A stretch of 64,000 nucleotides of DNA from Desulfovibrio sp. A2 (GTDB taxonomy: Bacteria > Desulfobacterota > Desulfovibrionia > Desulfovibrionales > Desulfovibrionaceae). Made by a program: the position numbers and the translations under genes. Of the stretch, positions 9,243 through 17,562 are shown one piece after another. The stretch lies in the NCBI RefSeq assembly GCF_000226255.1, contig NZ_AGFG01000030.1:62001-126000 (forward strand), read 5' to 3'. The number at the start of each line of letters is the position of its first letter. The stretch's first letter is position 1. The notes beneath the pieces are model-generated. The model ran no database searches. It worked only from the letters and a program-made list of their open reading frames with translations, and was not told the DNA's origin.

Positions 9243-9593
9243 GAAGGCTCCGGCATCATGAGGATGCAGTTCTTGCAGTAGCACAAACGGGTAACAACGG
9301 GGGTGGGGGCTGTCAAGGTTGGCGGGGCCGCGCCGTCAGTGCCCGCCCCGCGCATCCCTTTGGCAACGCGGAAAAGACGGGTTCGCGCATGCTGCAAGGG
9401 GAACAGGCATTGCCGCGATAGTGAATAAAATCACAAATCGCCGCTACAACAACAGGAAACATCACGAAAAAATATATTATTTCAGCATGATGTCAGAAAT
9501 GTACCAGACCGACCCATTTAGCCGCCCGCCCCGCCAGCCCACTGTATGCACCATGTTGCACCTCTTCATATATTGTGCATTATTTCACATGTA

Positions 9594-9622
9594 TTGACAC
9601 ACAACCAGCAACCCACTACAGT
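9594..9622 (+). promoter_or_regulatory. Strong sigma-70 promoter match in the dsrC leader region
   Basis: TTGACA (6 of 6), a 17-nt spacer, then TACAGT (4 of 6), in an AT-rich island. Transcription would begin near 9629, about 475 nt before the dsrC start codon. Confidence 0.6.
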
Positions 9623-9920
9623 GCACCTGTCATCGCCAGCGTGAAACTGCACCGCCGCATGCAGCACTGCTCTGACTCCTTCATAATACACCCACACGGC
9701 CCGTTCCGCGCCCCTTACGTGCAGCGCGCAGCGGCGAGTGAGCAACTGTTTACCCGCTCACCCGTAGGGTGCTGTAATGCTTGCCGAAAAAACACCCCCG
9801 CCTGCCTTGAATTTTTCATGACATTGTGGCATCTTGTGCCTCGTCCGCATGTCTGGAACCCGGAATAACCCGCGCGTTCGATTCTCCGGCACCCAGGGCT
9901 CTCCGGGGTCGGGGTCCACG

Positions 9921-9949
9921 TTGACACGCCGGGTGAGCACGGTTTATCC
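9921..9949 (+). promoter_or_regulatory. Second candidate promoter of dsrC
   Basis: TTGACA, a 17-nt spacer, then a weak TTATCC. It is closer to dsrC (leader about 150 nt) but has a poor -10. Confidence 0.35.
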
Positions 9950-10103
9950 AGCGGGCAGTTGCCTGCCCCCGGGCTGACCATCATTCGGATAGAGGCAGCG
10001 GATCGCTGCTTATCATCGGCCGGCGCATCGCCGCACGATGCGAAGGTCAGGCGTTTGTCGTGCATCCCTTTCACTGCCAAGAACCTGTCCAAGGAGGACA
10101 CGC

Positions 10104-10421
10104 ATGGCTGAAGTCACTTACAAGGGCAAGAGCTTCGAAGTCGATGAAGACGGCTTCCTTCTTCGCTTTGATGACTGGAGCACCGAGTGGGTTGAATTCG
10201 TGAAGGAATCCGAAGGTATCGCGGACATCACCCCCGATCACCAGAAGATCATCGACTTCCTGCAGGACTACTACAAGAAGAACGGCATCGCCCCGATGGT
10301 TCGTATCCTCTCCAAGAACACCGGCTTCAAGCTGAAGGAGATCTACGAACTGTTCCCCTCCGGCCCCGGCAAGGGCGCCTGCAAGATGGCCGGCCTGCCC
10401 AAGCCCACCGGCTGCGTGTAG
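10104..10421 (+). CDS. dsrC: Dissimilatory sulfite reductase partner DsrC
   Basis: DsrC carries the sulfur taken from sulfite reductase DsrAB as a trisulfide between its two C-terminal cysteines, and passes it to the membrane DsrMKJOP complex. It is the best single marker here for sulfate reduction. The 105-residue protein has the conserved C-terminal arm with CKMAGLPKPTGCV, giving both redox cysteines including the penultimate one. ATG 10104 follows a strong AAGGAGGA. It is monocistronic: a long leader lies upstream and a terminator immediately downstream. Confidence 0.97.
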   Translation: MAEVTYKGKSFEVDEDGFLLRFDDWSTEWVEFVKESEGIADITPDHQKIIDFLQDYYKKNGIAPMVRILSKNTGFKLKEIYELFPSGPGKGACKMAGLPKPTGCV

Positions 10422-10445
10422 TCCATACGGCCCATTGTTCATCGG

Positions 10446-10475
10446 AAGGGCGGGAGCTTGCTCCCGCCCTTCTTC
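10446..10475 (+). terminator. dsrC terminator
   Basis: A perfect 11-bp stem AAGGGCGGGAG / CTCCCGCCCTT with loop CTTG, followed by CTTCATTTT. It sits 25 nt after the stop. Confidence 0.85.
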
Positions 10476-10577
10476 ATTTTGATGCGTTTCCCGGAAGCGG
10501 GGCGCGCGACACACGCCCGCTTCGGCGCTTGTCGTCGGCAGGCGCCTGCGCGGCGACGTGCCCGGAAAACCGGCACG

Positions 10578-10613
10578 CAAGAAGGGCGGGAGCTTGCGCT
10601 CCCGCCCTTCTTG
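10578..10613. terminator. Second, near-identical hairpin (bidirectional terminator)
   Basis: A perfect 16-bp stem with loop TTGC. Its core GAAGGGCGGGAGC matches the dsrC terminator 130 bp upstream. It lies between dsrC and the convergent small gene. Confidence 0.6.
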
Positions 10614-10698
10614 ATTTGCGGTGGCACGCCCGGCCAGTTCGGGCGCGCCGGTTGCGGGCTTCGGACTGCGAAGCGGGTGCGGGTGAGACCGGCCGAAC

Positions 10699-10971
10699 TC
10701 AGTGTTCCGTGCCGGCCTCGGCGGCGTCGAACAGCGTGTTCAGCGCCTCTTCGCGGCACAGGACGCTCGACGCCATGGCGATGCTGAACGTCGAGTGGGC
10801 CTTCTTCCACAGGGAAAGTATCTGTTGCACGGAATGAACCATGGAGACCAGCACCGATGCAGGCACGATGAACGCGCCGTCCGGCGTCCGCTCCAGTCCG
10901 TCCAGCGATACGGAAAGGCCCGTCAGCTCCTTGCCCACGTTGCCCAATAGACCATCAATGTCATGCTTCAC
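10699..10971 (-). CDS. Hypothetical protein, 90 residues
   Basis: I do not recognise a family. From a GTG start the protein is 90 residues, with balanced composition and a likely helical middle (SVLVSMVHSVQQILSLWKKA). The end is acidic (FDAAEAGTEH). There is no signal peptide. The frame continues upstream to 11523, but that part reads as the shadow of the opposite-strand gene, so the GTG was chosen. It is convergent with dsrC. Confidence 0.5.
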   Translation of the reverse strand: MKHDIDGLLGNVGKELTGLSVSLDGLERTPDGAFIVPASVLVSMVHSVQQILSLWKKAHSTFSIAMASSVLCREEALNTLFDAAEAGTEH

Positions 10972-11101
10972 GTTGCGAACCCCGTTGTAGGAACTAGGCG
11001 TCGCGCGCGGCACGCGCCGACACCCGTTACGGTCTAGCAGGGGGCGCGACCGCCGGTCATTTATATTTTCCCCCGTCCGCGCCGTGCGGGAGCGCCCGCA
11101 C

Positions 11102-11130
11102 TTGACGCAAGCCACGCCGCGCAATACACA
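11102..11130 (+). promoter_or_regulatory. Candidate promoter of the 101-residue gene
   Basis: TTGACG, a 17-nt spacer, then TACACA. The predicted start near 11137 would leave only about 6 nt of leader before the ATG at 11143. Confidence 0.45.
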
Positions 11131-11142
11131 GGGCAATACGTC

Positions 11143-11448
11143 ATGTTCGATTACGCAAACGCCACCACCGACGCCATGTCCTGGCTCGCCGCCCTCTCGC
11201 CCCTGAGCGAGCAGGACCTGTGCGACCTGTGCCTTGCCCTGCGCACGCGCGGGTCCGGCCAACGCTTTCGCTGCACCCAGGACGCAAGCCTGCTGCTGCT
11301 TGAAGCCCAGGGGGCGGACACCCCGCTGCTGCTGCTTTCCGAGCGGGCCGCCCGCAACCTGCTGGACCATCTGGTTTCCGGCTACCTGCGCGACAAGCCG
11401 CGCGGGCTGCGCACCTGGCACGCCCGCGAGTACGGCGGGCACGACTAG
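11143..11448 (+). CDS. Hypothetical protein, 101 residues
   Basis: No family recognised. The protein is rich in Leu and Ala (LSPLSEQDLCDLCLALRTR near 19, then a LLLLEAQ stretch) and probably all-helical and cytoplasmic, with two Cys in an LCDLCLA pattern near residue 27. No good Shine-Dalgarno precedes the ATG, which fits the very short predicted leader. It is divergent from the 90-residue gene. Confidence 0.55.
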   Translation: MFDYANATTDAMSWLAALSPLSEQDLCDLCLALRTRGSGQRFRCTQDASLLLLEAQGADTPLLLLSERAARNLLDHLVSGYLRDKPRGLRTWHAREYGGHD

Positions 11449-11606
11449 GCCCCGCCCGGTCCACTGGCCGCCACCAGCCTCCCGGCCCTGCCCGCTGCCT
11501 GCCTGCTGCCTGCCGATGTTCACTGCCCGTCGCGATTCATCGCGGCCCGGCGCATCTCAGTGACGCGCTCCGCACCCTTCCCACCCTCCCGCTCTGCGCA
11601 CGCGAA

Positions 11607-11633
11607 AGGGCCGCCCCCTGTGGGAGCGGCCCC
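11607..11633. terminator. Hairpin between the 101-residue gene and the YnjB-like gene
   Basis: GGGCCGC pairs with GCGGCCC around CCCCTGTGGGA in the 255-nt convergent gap. It lacks a strong T-run. The gap also holds three tandem copies of a 10-bp ACGGGCCGTC unit at about 11670-11700. Confidence 0.4.
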
Positions 11634-11703
11634 TGCATCGCATCGGCTGACCGATCATGTCCTTGTCATCACGGGCCGTCACGGGCCGTCACGGGCCGTC
11701 AGG

Positions 11704-12966
11704 CTACTTGCGCAGCACCTCGGCATCCCAGCCGCGTTCCAGCGCCTCCAGCCAGTCGGCGGGGATTTCAGGCACGGCCCGCCGGGCCAGCGCATCGGGC
11801 GGCAGGGTGGCCTCCCCCATCTTCACGGCGGCGAAACGGGCGCGCCATGCATCGGGCAGCCGCCCCACCTCGATGGCCGGAAAATCGCCCCACCAGGCCG
11901 GGTCCATCTTGGCCAGCTGCGCCTCGGGCGACAGCAGGAAGTTGGCGGCCACCATGGCCCCCGCCTTGTTCGGCGCGTTGAAGGGAATGGCCACGAAATG
12001 GGTGTTGAAGATGGCTCCGTCGTCCAGCGCCACGGTGCGCACCGTGGCCGGATAGGTGCCATCGTCGATGAGCGCCTGGGCGTGCGCCGGATGGTACGAG
12101 ATGGAAAAGTCCACCTCGCCCCGCGCGAACAGCCCGTCCAGCGTCGCGGCGTCGCGCGGGTAGGCGCGCCCGGCCTGCCACAGGTGCGGGGCGAGACCGC
12201 GCAGCCAGCCCCACAGGGCCGGAGACTTGCTGGCCAGCAAATCCCTGTCCAGCGGGCGCATGTACTGGGCATGCCCGCCGGTGAGGGCGTAGAACGCCTG
12301 CCGGATGAAGGCCGACCCGGTGAAGTCCGGCGGCTGGGGGTAGGTGAACCGGCCCGGATGGGCCTTCACCCATTCGCCCAGTTGGGCCATGGTGCGCGGC
12401 GGCTCCGGCGTGCGGGCCGTATCGTATTCCAGCACCAACTGCGCGCGCCCGTAGGGCGATTCATAGCCGTCCACGGGATAGCCGAAGTCGGTGGCGCTCT
12501 GCACCGGGTCGGTCAGGGCCATGTTGGGCAGGGCCGGGGCATAGGGCCCCCACAGCACGCCGCCCAGGCGCGCGTTGCGAAAGTTCTCGCCGTTGATCCA
12601 CAACAGGTCCATGCTGCCCGTGGCCCGGCCCGCCGCCTTTTCCGCCAGCAGCCGGGTGACGAACACCGGGGCCTCCATGGGCACGCGCACCAGGCTGATG
12701 CCGTAGCGCCGCGCCAGTTCCGGCGCGACGTAGCCATCCACGTAGCGGTTGGCCGTGGCCATGCCGGCGTACATGTGAAAGCGCACCGTGCCGCCGCGCG
12801 CTGCGGCCTCCACATCTGCCCACGGCAACGAGGCCGGGGCGGGCAAAGCCGCCTGCCTTGCCGACACGGTTCCGTTGCCTGCGGCCATGACGTTTCGCGC
12901 CATGACCAGACACAGCAGCAGCGCCAGCGCAACACCGGCCCCCGGGGCCATCCTCGACAGAATCAT
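11704..12966 (-). CDS. YnjB-like ABC-type solute-binding protein
   Basis: A 420-residue exported substrate-binding protein. It has a signal peptide (about residues 1-29, ending VMAAGN), then a type-2 binding-protein body. The segments LLWINGENF and LWGPYAPALPN resemble the uncharacterised YnjB family, whose ligand is unknown. AGGGAGA precedes the ATG. Its start overlaps the stop of the upstream DctP-like gene by 4 nt (ATGA), so the two are translated together. No permease or ATPase gene is nearby. Confidence 0.75.
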   Translation of the reverse strand: MILSRMAPGAGVALALLLCLVMARNVMAAGNGTVSARQAALPAPASLPWADVEAAARGGTVRFHMYAGMATANRYVDGYVAPELARRYGISLVRVPMEAPVFVTRLLAEKAAGRATGSMDLLWINGENFRNARLGGVLWGPYAPALPNMALTDPVQSATDFGYPVDGYESPYGRAQLVLEYDTARTPEPPRTMAQLGEWVKAHPGRFTYPQPPDFTGSAFIRQAFYALTGGHAQYMRPLDRDLLASKSPALWGWLRGLAPHLWQAGRAYPRDAATLDGLFARGEVDFSISYHPAHAQALIDDGTYPATVRTVALDDGAIFNTHFVAIPFNAPNKAGAMVAANFLLSPEAQLAKMDPAWWGDFPAIEVGRLPDAWRARFAAVKMGEATLPPDALARRAVPEIPADWLEALERGWDAEVLRK

Positions 12967-14240
12967 GGAATCTCCCTGGTGATGGGCCTGGCGGGGGAGC
13001 TTGCAGGTGGGCTGGCGGGAATCCCGGCGGCGGGCCTGCCCCCAGGGGCAACGGCCTGCCCCGGCTCCGAGCGGGCCTGTTCCGCCTGCCATGCCGTGGC
13101 CTTCACGGTTTCATACAGCGTGGGGTCCACCCCCACGAAATCCACTACCTCGCGCTCACCAAGGCGCAGTCGTTCGCGCCAGCGGCGCAGCACGGCATCG
13201 TCGGGCACGGCGAACACCAGCCCCCTGGCGCGCAGCGTCTCGCGGGCTTCGGCCTGGGCCTCGGCGGCCTGGCCGCGGGCGCCGTCCACGTGGGCCTCCC
13301 AGGCATCACGCAGCGCGGCGCGCACATCGTCGGACAGCCGTTCCCAGAACACCCGGCTGACCAGCGGCACGTACATGGCAAAGTAGGCGCGGTCCTCGAA
13401 CACGTGCGAAACTCCGTACCGCCAGAGCTGGCCGGACACCGCCGTCTCGTGGGTGGACATGAGGCCGTCGAGGTTGCCGGACCGCAGCCAGTGCGGCAGG
13501 TCGTGCCAGGGCACCACCAGGGGCCGCGCGCCCATGGCGGCCAGGCGCAATTCGTTGGCCGGACCGCCCGCCACGCGGATGCGCAGGCCGCCGAGGTCCT
13601 CGTGCCGCCGCACCGCGCGGTCCACCAGGTACAGGTTGGCGTGCCCCAGCTCCAGCCAGCGCCCCAGCACGGCGACGCGCAGGTTGCGCTCGATGCGCGA
13701 ATCGATGATCCGGCCCGGAGGTCCATCGGCCACGGCCAGGCTGGCGCTGGCTGGCGCGCCATAAAACACCGGCAGCATGAACACGCCGCAGTCGGGCACG
13801 GCTGCATGCAACACCCACGTGCCGGGCAGGGCCATTTCCACGCGGCCCAGATTCAGCGCCTGCAGCACGTCGCGGTCGCGGTACAGGCTGGCGCTGTCAT
13901 GCACCTCCACCCGCAGCCGCCCGGCCAGCCGCCGCTCCACGTCTTCCGCGAAGCGGCGCAGGGCCTTGACCTGGAAGTGCGTGGGGCCGTTCTCCGTGGA
14001 AATGCGCAACACCGGCACGGAGCCACCCTCGGGCGTGCCGGACGGAGAAGCCGCCGTTCCGCCCGCAGGTTCCGCGTTCGGAGATTCCTCGCGGGGGAGT
14101 TCTGCGTTCGCGGCGCGCGCCCACGGCGCGGCGATGGCCAGCACGAGCGCGCACAGCGCCACGGCGGTCACGCGCCCCAGCAGATGCGGCCACGCAAGGG
14201 ACAGGCGCACGGGTACGCGTTGCGGAACAAGGTCGGTCAT
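12963..14240 (-). CDS. TRAP-type (DctP-like) solute-binding protein
   Basis: A 425-residue periplasmic binding protein of the DctP family. A hydrophobic signal helix (about 18-42, ending WARA-ANA) is followed by a low-complexity linker to about residue 70. The DctP body follows: NGPTHFQVKALRRFAEDVE, then the GLRIRVAGGPANELRLAAMGA signature and the helical C-terminus. GGAGG precedes the ATG. No DctQ or DctM membrane subunit is encoded next to it. Instead it is coupled to a YnjB-like binding protein, an unusual pairing. The ligand is unknown. Confidence 0.8.
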   Translation of the reverse strand: MTDLVPQRVPVRLSLAWPHLLGRVTAVALCALVLAIAAPWARAANAELPREESPNAEPAGGTAASPSGTPEGGSVPVLRISTENGPTHFQVKALRRFAEDVERRLAGRLRVEVHDSASLYRDRDVLQALNLGRVEMALPGTWVLHAAVPDCGVFMLPVFYGAPASASLAVADGPPGRIIDSRIERNLRVAVLGRWLELGHANLYLVDRAVRRHEDLGGLRIRVAGGPANELRLAAMGARPLVVPWHDLPHWLRSGNLDGLMSTHETAVSGQLWRYGVSHVFEDRAYFAMYVPLVSRVFWERLSDDVRAALRDAWEAHVDGARGQAAEAQAEARETLRARGLVFAVPDDAVLRRWRERLRLGEREVVDFVGVDPTLYETVKATAWQAEQARSEPGQAVAPGGRPAAGIPASPPASSPARPITREIP

Positions 14241-14305
14241 GCGGCCTCCACGGGAAGGAGCGATAACGGTGCAAACGCACCCCCAGCATGCCACAACCGC
14301 CCGCG

Positions 14306-15169
14306 TCAGTACACCTTTCTCCGCGTGAATTGCCCCCCAAGCACGGTGAAGGTGTTCTCGACGATGAACAGCGCATCGGGGTCCACGGTGAACACCAGTT
14401 CCTCCATGCGCTTCAGCTGCACGTTGTTGGTCACGGTCATGACGATTTCCCGGTCGTCGCCGGAATAGCCGCCCCGCCCTTGCAGAAAGGTGGCCCCCTG
14501 CCCCAGTTCGGTGACCAGGTCGTGCCCGATGCGGCGGCTGTGCTCGGAAATGACGAACACCACCTTGCGCTGGTTGAACAGCGCCAGCACGTAATCCAGC
14601 GTCACCGCCGCGATGAACACCTGGATCAGCGAGGCGATGACCGTGTCCACCGGCATGGAGGCAAGGCATGCCGCGAACAGCACCGCGTTGAAGCCGAAGC
14701 CGAACCGCCCGATGCCGACGCCGAAGCGCCGGTGCAGGATGATGGCCGCCACGTCCAGCCCGCCCCCGGACCCCAGCGAACGCAGCATCATGCCGCCGCC
14801 AGCCCCGCAGATGACCCCGGAGGCCACGGCGGCGTACAACTGGTCGCGCACGCCAAGGTCAACGCCCGCGAACACCTCCGCGAACAGGGTGGTGGCCAGC
14901 ATGCCATACAGGCTGTAAAGCAGGAACCGCCGCCCCACTTGCAGCCAACCCAGCACGAACAGCGGGATGTTGCATAGCAGGTACCACGCCGCCGGGGACA
15001 GCAGATGGGTGTGGTACCACGTCAGCAGCGCGATGCCGTAGATGCCGCCGGTGAGAAACCCGTGCCGGGCCACGATGCCCTGCGCCCCCAGGGCGAACAG
15101 GGCCGCCCCCACGGTAAGCAGCAACAGGTTCCAGCGGACGGAATAGGCCAGTTCCTTCCTGGTGAACAT
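14306..15169 (-). CDS. YitT family membrane protein (DUF2179 domain)
   Basis: A 287-residue protein with five to six membrane helices in the first 190 residues, including a conserved GGIYGIALL and a LGSGGGLDVAAIIL motif. A cytoplasmic C-terminal DUF2179 domain follows (REIVMTVTNNVQLKRMEELV, DPDALFIVENTFTVLGG). The function of the YitT family is not established. GGGAGG precedes the ATG. It stands alone on the strand. Confidence 0.85.
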   Translation of the reverse strand: MFTRKELAYSVRWNLLLLTVGAALFALGAQGIVARHGFLTGGIYGIALLTWYHTHLLSPAAWYLLCNIPLFVLGWLQVGRRFLLYSLYGMLATTLFAEVFAGVDLGVRDQLYAAVASGVICGAGGGMMLRSLGSGGGLDVAAIILHRRFGVGIGRFGFGFNAVLFAACLASMPVDTVIASLIQVFIAAVTLDYVLALFNQRKVVFVISEHSRRIGHDLVTELGQGATFLQGRGGYSGDDREIVMTVTNNVQLKRMEELVFTVDPDALFIVENTFTVLGGQFTRRKVY

Positions 15170-15642
15170 GCAAACCTCCCTGCCCGGCCCGCGCCTGATC
15201 GGCGGGTCGCGGACCGGCATGAAAAAAGGGGCACGCCCAACCTCGCGGCGGCGCGCCCAGCTCAGTTCAGATCACCGCGCACCGCCGTTGCCGTGAAGCC
15301 GGGGGCGCGTTGGCCGTGCCTCTATCCCGGATGCGGCGCGCGGCCAAGGGTGAAGATGCCGCAAGACCCGGGGAGACGCGCGGGGAACGCATGAACGGTG
15401 GCGACTGTGACGGCAGACGCGCGGTTGCGGAGCAGACGAAATGAACGGGGGAACCCGCACGGACCAGGGCAGGCCTGAAGGCGTCAGGATCGGGTGCTCC
15501 CGGACGGAATGCCGCCGGACGGAATGGGGCCGGACGGAGGGAGCAGGCACGAGGCCGCCAACCGGACATGCCGGGCGCGCGGGATGGCAGGGGCGTGAGC
15601 GCGCCGGGCGCGACCGGTCAGGCGAACCGGTCAGGCGAACAG
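15170..15642. other. 473-nt intergenic stretch with short direct repeats
   Basis: No gene supported. It holds three close copies of a CCGGACGGA unit (about 15513-15540) and three copies of a GGTCAGGCGAAC unit (about 15616-15650) that reaches the end of the next gene. Neither looks like a known element. Confidence 0.5.
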
Positions 15643-16191
15643 TCAGGGGCGGTCGCAGTCGGGCCAGACCAGGCCGGGCACTTCCGCCGTCAGGATGCGG
15701 CACAGGGTGCGTCCATTCTCGGCCAGGAACAGCGCCTCGTTTTCCAGGCGCAGACGGTAGCCCGTGGCGTCGATGCGGGCATCGCCGCCCTGGCGGCACA
15801 CCGCCCCCGCGCCGTCGATGGCGGCCTCGAGCCGCGCGGCGGATTCGTTGGCGCGGCGGAACGCACCGCGCAGCATCTCCTGCTTGGGGTCGTTCTCCAC
15901 CAGCAGCAGCCGCTTCATGGCCGCATCGGAACCGGCGCGCGTGCCGCGCACCCGCTTCATGTCGTCGTCCAGGCGTCCGCAGACAGGCCCGGCCGCGTAC
16001 GCGTCGGCAAGCTCCACGCCGGTGCGGATGAACCGTTCCACCACGTCGGCGTCCTGCCCCAGGGTGCTGCCCGCCGCCCGCGCGACAGGACCACCGGCCC
16101 CGAAACCCCACAGCGCCGCGCACAACGCCGCGCATGCGGCGGCCACGCGCAGCCCGCGCTTGCGCGCAAACCCCGCCCCGCCACCGGCCAT
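15643..16191 (-). CDS. Hypothetical exported protein
   Basis: A 182-residue protein with a clear signal peptide (RKRGLRVAAACAALCAALWGFG, cleavage near VARAAG). The mature part is helical with four Cys (VCGRLDDDMKRV, AVCRQGG, TLCRILTAE, PDCDRP), which could form disulfides in the periplasm. I know no family. ATG 16191 gives the better signal peptide; an in-frame ATG at 16230 is possible. The last residues overlap a short direct-repeat tract. Confidence 0.6.
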   Translation of the reverse strand: MAGGGAGFARKRGLRVAAACAALCAALWGFGAGGPVARAAGSTLGQDADVVERFIRTGVELADAYAAGPVCGRLDDDMKRVRGTRAGSDAAMKRLLLVENDPKQEMLRGAFRRANESAARLEAAIDGAGAVCRQGGDARIDATGYRLRLENEALFLAENGRTLCRILTAEVPGLVWPDCDRP

Positions 16192-16375
16192 ATGTAAAGT
16201 TTTGTAAAGATGCGCTGCCATCCAGCCCATCTATATGCCGCGCCCCGCGAAGGCAACCCCCCGCCCTGCCGCGCGAAACGGCACGGCGATGCCGCCCGCC
16301 CTACAACGCAGCAGCCCCCGGCGTAGGGGCGCCGGGGGCCGTGCGTGAGAAGACCTTCAGCGGGAGGAGTTTCGT

Positions 16376-17173
16376 CTACAGGAGACCGATCAGCATGCGC
16401 GTCGCCATGACGAGGAGCAACACGGCGAAGATGCGCTTGAGCTTGGTCACCGGCAGGCTGTGGGCCAACCGGGCGCCAAGGGGGGCCGTGAGCACGCTGG
16501 CGCAGACGATGCCGATCAGAGCGGGGAGGTAAACGAAGCCGAAGGTGTTCGCGGGCAGGCCCTGGGTAGCCAGCCCGTTAACTATGTAGCCCACGGTGCC
16601 GGACACCGCGATGGGAAACCCGATGGCGGCCGAGGTGCCGATGGCCGTATGCATGGCCACGTTGCACCACGCCATGAACGGCACCGACAGCGTGCCGCCG
16701 CCAATGCCCACCAGGCTGGACACCGCGCCGATGACGTTGCCCATGCCGAACATGCCCATGCCGCCGGGCAGTTCGCGCGAGGGCTTGGGCTTGATGTTCA
16801 GCAGCATCTGCGCCGCCACCCAGTACAGGAAGCAGACGAAGAAGCCCTTGAGAAAATTGGTGGAAAGCTGGGCCACCACCCATGTGCCCAGCAGCGTGCC
16901 GGTGATGATGCCGGGGGTGATGCGCCACACCACGTTCCACAGCACCGCGCCGCGCTTGTGGTGCGCCCGGAAGCTGGAAATGGAGGTGAACATGATGCTG
17001 GCCATGGAGGTGCCCAGCGCCAGATGCTGCATGAATTCGTGCGGAATGGCCTGCCATTCGAACGCGAAATTGAGCATGGGCACGATGACCAGCCCGCCGC
17101 CCACGCCGAGCAGCCCGGCAAGGATGCCCGCGATGGCGCCAAGAATCAGGTACAGCGCGAGGGAAAGAAGCAT
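16376..17173 (-). CDS. TauE/SafE family sulfite/anion exporter
   Basis: A 265-residue inner-membrane protein with about eight helices in two repeats. Each repeat holds the family Gly-rich motif (GLLGVGGGLVIVPML near 19 and SSLVGIGGGTLSVPFM near 150). Family members export sulfite, sulfoacetate or similar anions. In a sulfate reducer a sulfur-anion substrate is plausible but not shown. The region between the repeats faces the cytoplasm. GGAG precedes the ATG at 17173; an upstream Pro/Ala-rich extension was rejected. Confidence 0.85.
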   Translation of the reverse strand: MLLSLALYLILGAIAGILAGLLGVGGGLVIVPMLNFAFEWQAIPHEFMQHLALGTSMASIMFTSISSFRAHHKRGAVLWNVVWRITPGIITGTLLGTWVVAQLSTNFLKGFFVCFLYWVAAQMLLNIKPKPSRELPGGMGMFGMGNVIGAVSSLVGIGGGTLSVPFMAWCNVAMHTAIGTSAAIGFPIAVSGTVGYIVNGLATQGLPANTFGFVYLPALIGIVCASVLTAPLGARLAHSLPVTKLKRIFAVLLLVMATRMLIGLL

Positions 17174-17319
17174 GTCTGGCACTCCGCGATGCGGGCATTG
17201 CGCGGCCCGCGAGGTTTCGGCCGTGGCGCGCGGCGACGGGGTTGGCGTCGGGCCGGGCGCGGGTTTGATGGCCCGGCGGCGCGCCATGCGGGCGGCCGCC
17301 GGACCGGATATCCTTCAGG

Positions 17320-17562
17320 ATTGCAAATGAAGATTTTCGTTTGTTGGCGCGGAAAACGAGCCTGCCATGAGGGAGTGCCTCACCCGTTAGGCGAGCACGC
17401 AGTGCGTGTCTTACGGATGAGGACCGCAGCGCGTACTCTTATCGTATTCGACCGAGCCTTAGCCGTTAGGCGAGCGCGTAGCGCGAGTCTTACGGATAAG
17501 GACAGCAAGGCTATGGCAGGCGAAGTTTGACAAAGCCAACAAGTGAAAAGACCATTTGCAAT
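17320..17562. repeat. 243-bp inverted-repeat element with two internal hairpins
   Basis: The ends are perfect inverted copies (ATTGCAAATG at 17320-17329, CATTTGCAAT at 17553-17562). The arms continue for about 50 bp with further exact blocks: TTGTTGGC/GCCAACAA and GCCTGCCAT/ATGGCAGGC. Inside lie two copies of a hairpin unit (17378-17422 and 17457-17501) sharing CCGTTAGGCGAG and GTCTTACGG. One stem pair differs as C-G in copy 1 and T-A in copy 2, a compensatory change. GC content is visibly lower than the flanks. It encodes no protein. It abuts the stop codon of the FMN dehydrogenase gene, so it could also end that transcript. It resembles a MITE or REP-like element. Confidence 0.75.

Larger units (their letters stand above)
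9243..10103. other. 861-nt hrcA/dsrC divergent intergenic region
   Basis: No convincing gene. About 9420-9640 is clearly more AT-rich than its surroundings and holds a strong promoter match. The rest is a long potential leader of dsrC with a second promoter-like sequence near 9921. Short frames here lack ribosome-binding sites and protein-like composition. Confidence 0.7.

Noticed and set aside
9243..9300. A CIRCE operator before hrcA
   Set aside because: No TTAGCACTC-N9-GAGTGCTAA or close variant is present in either strand.
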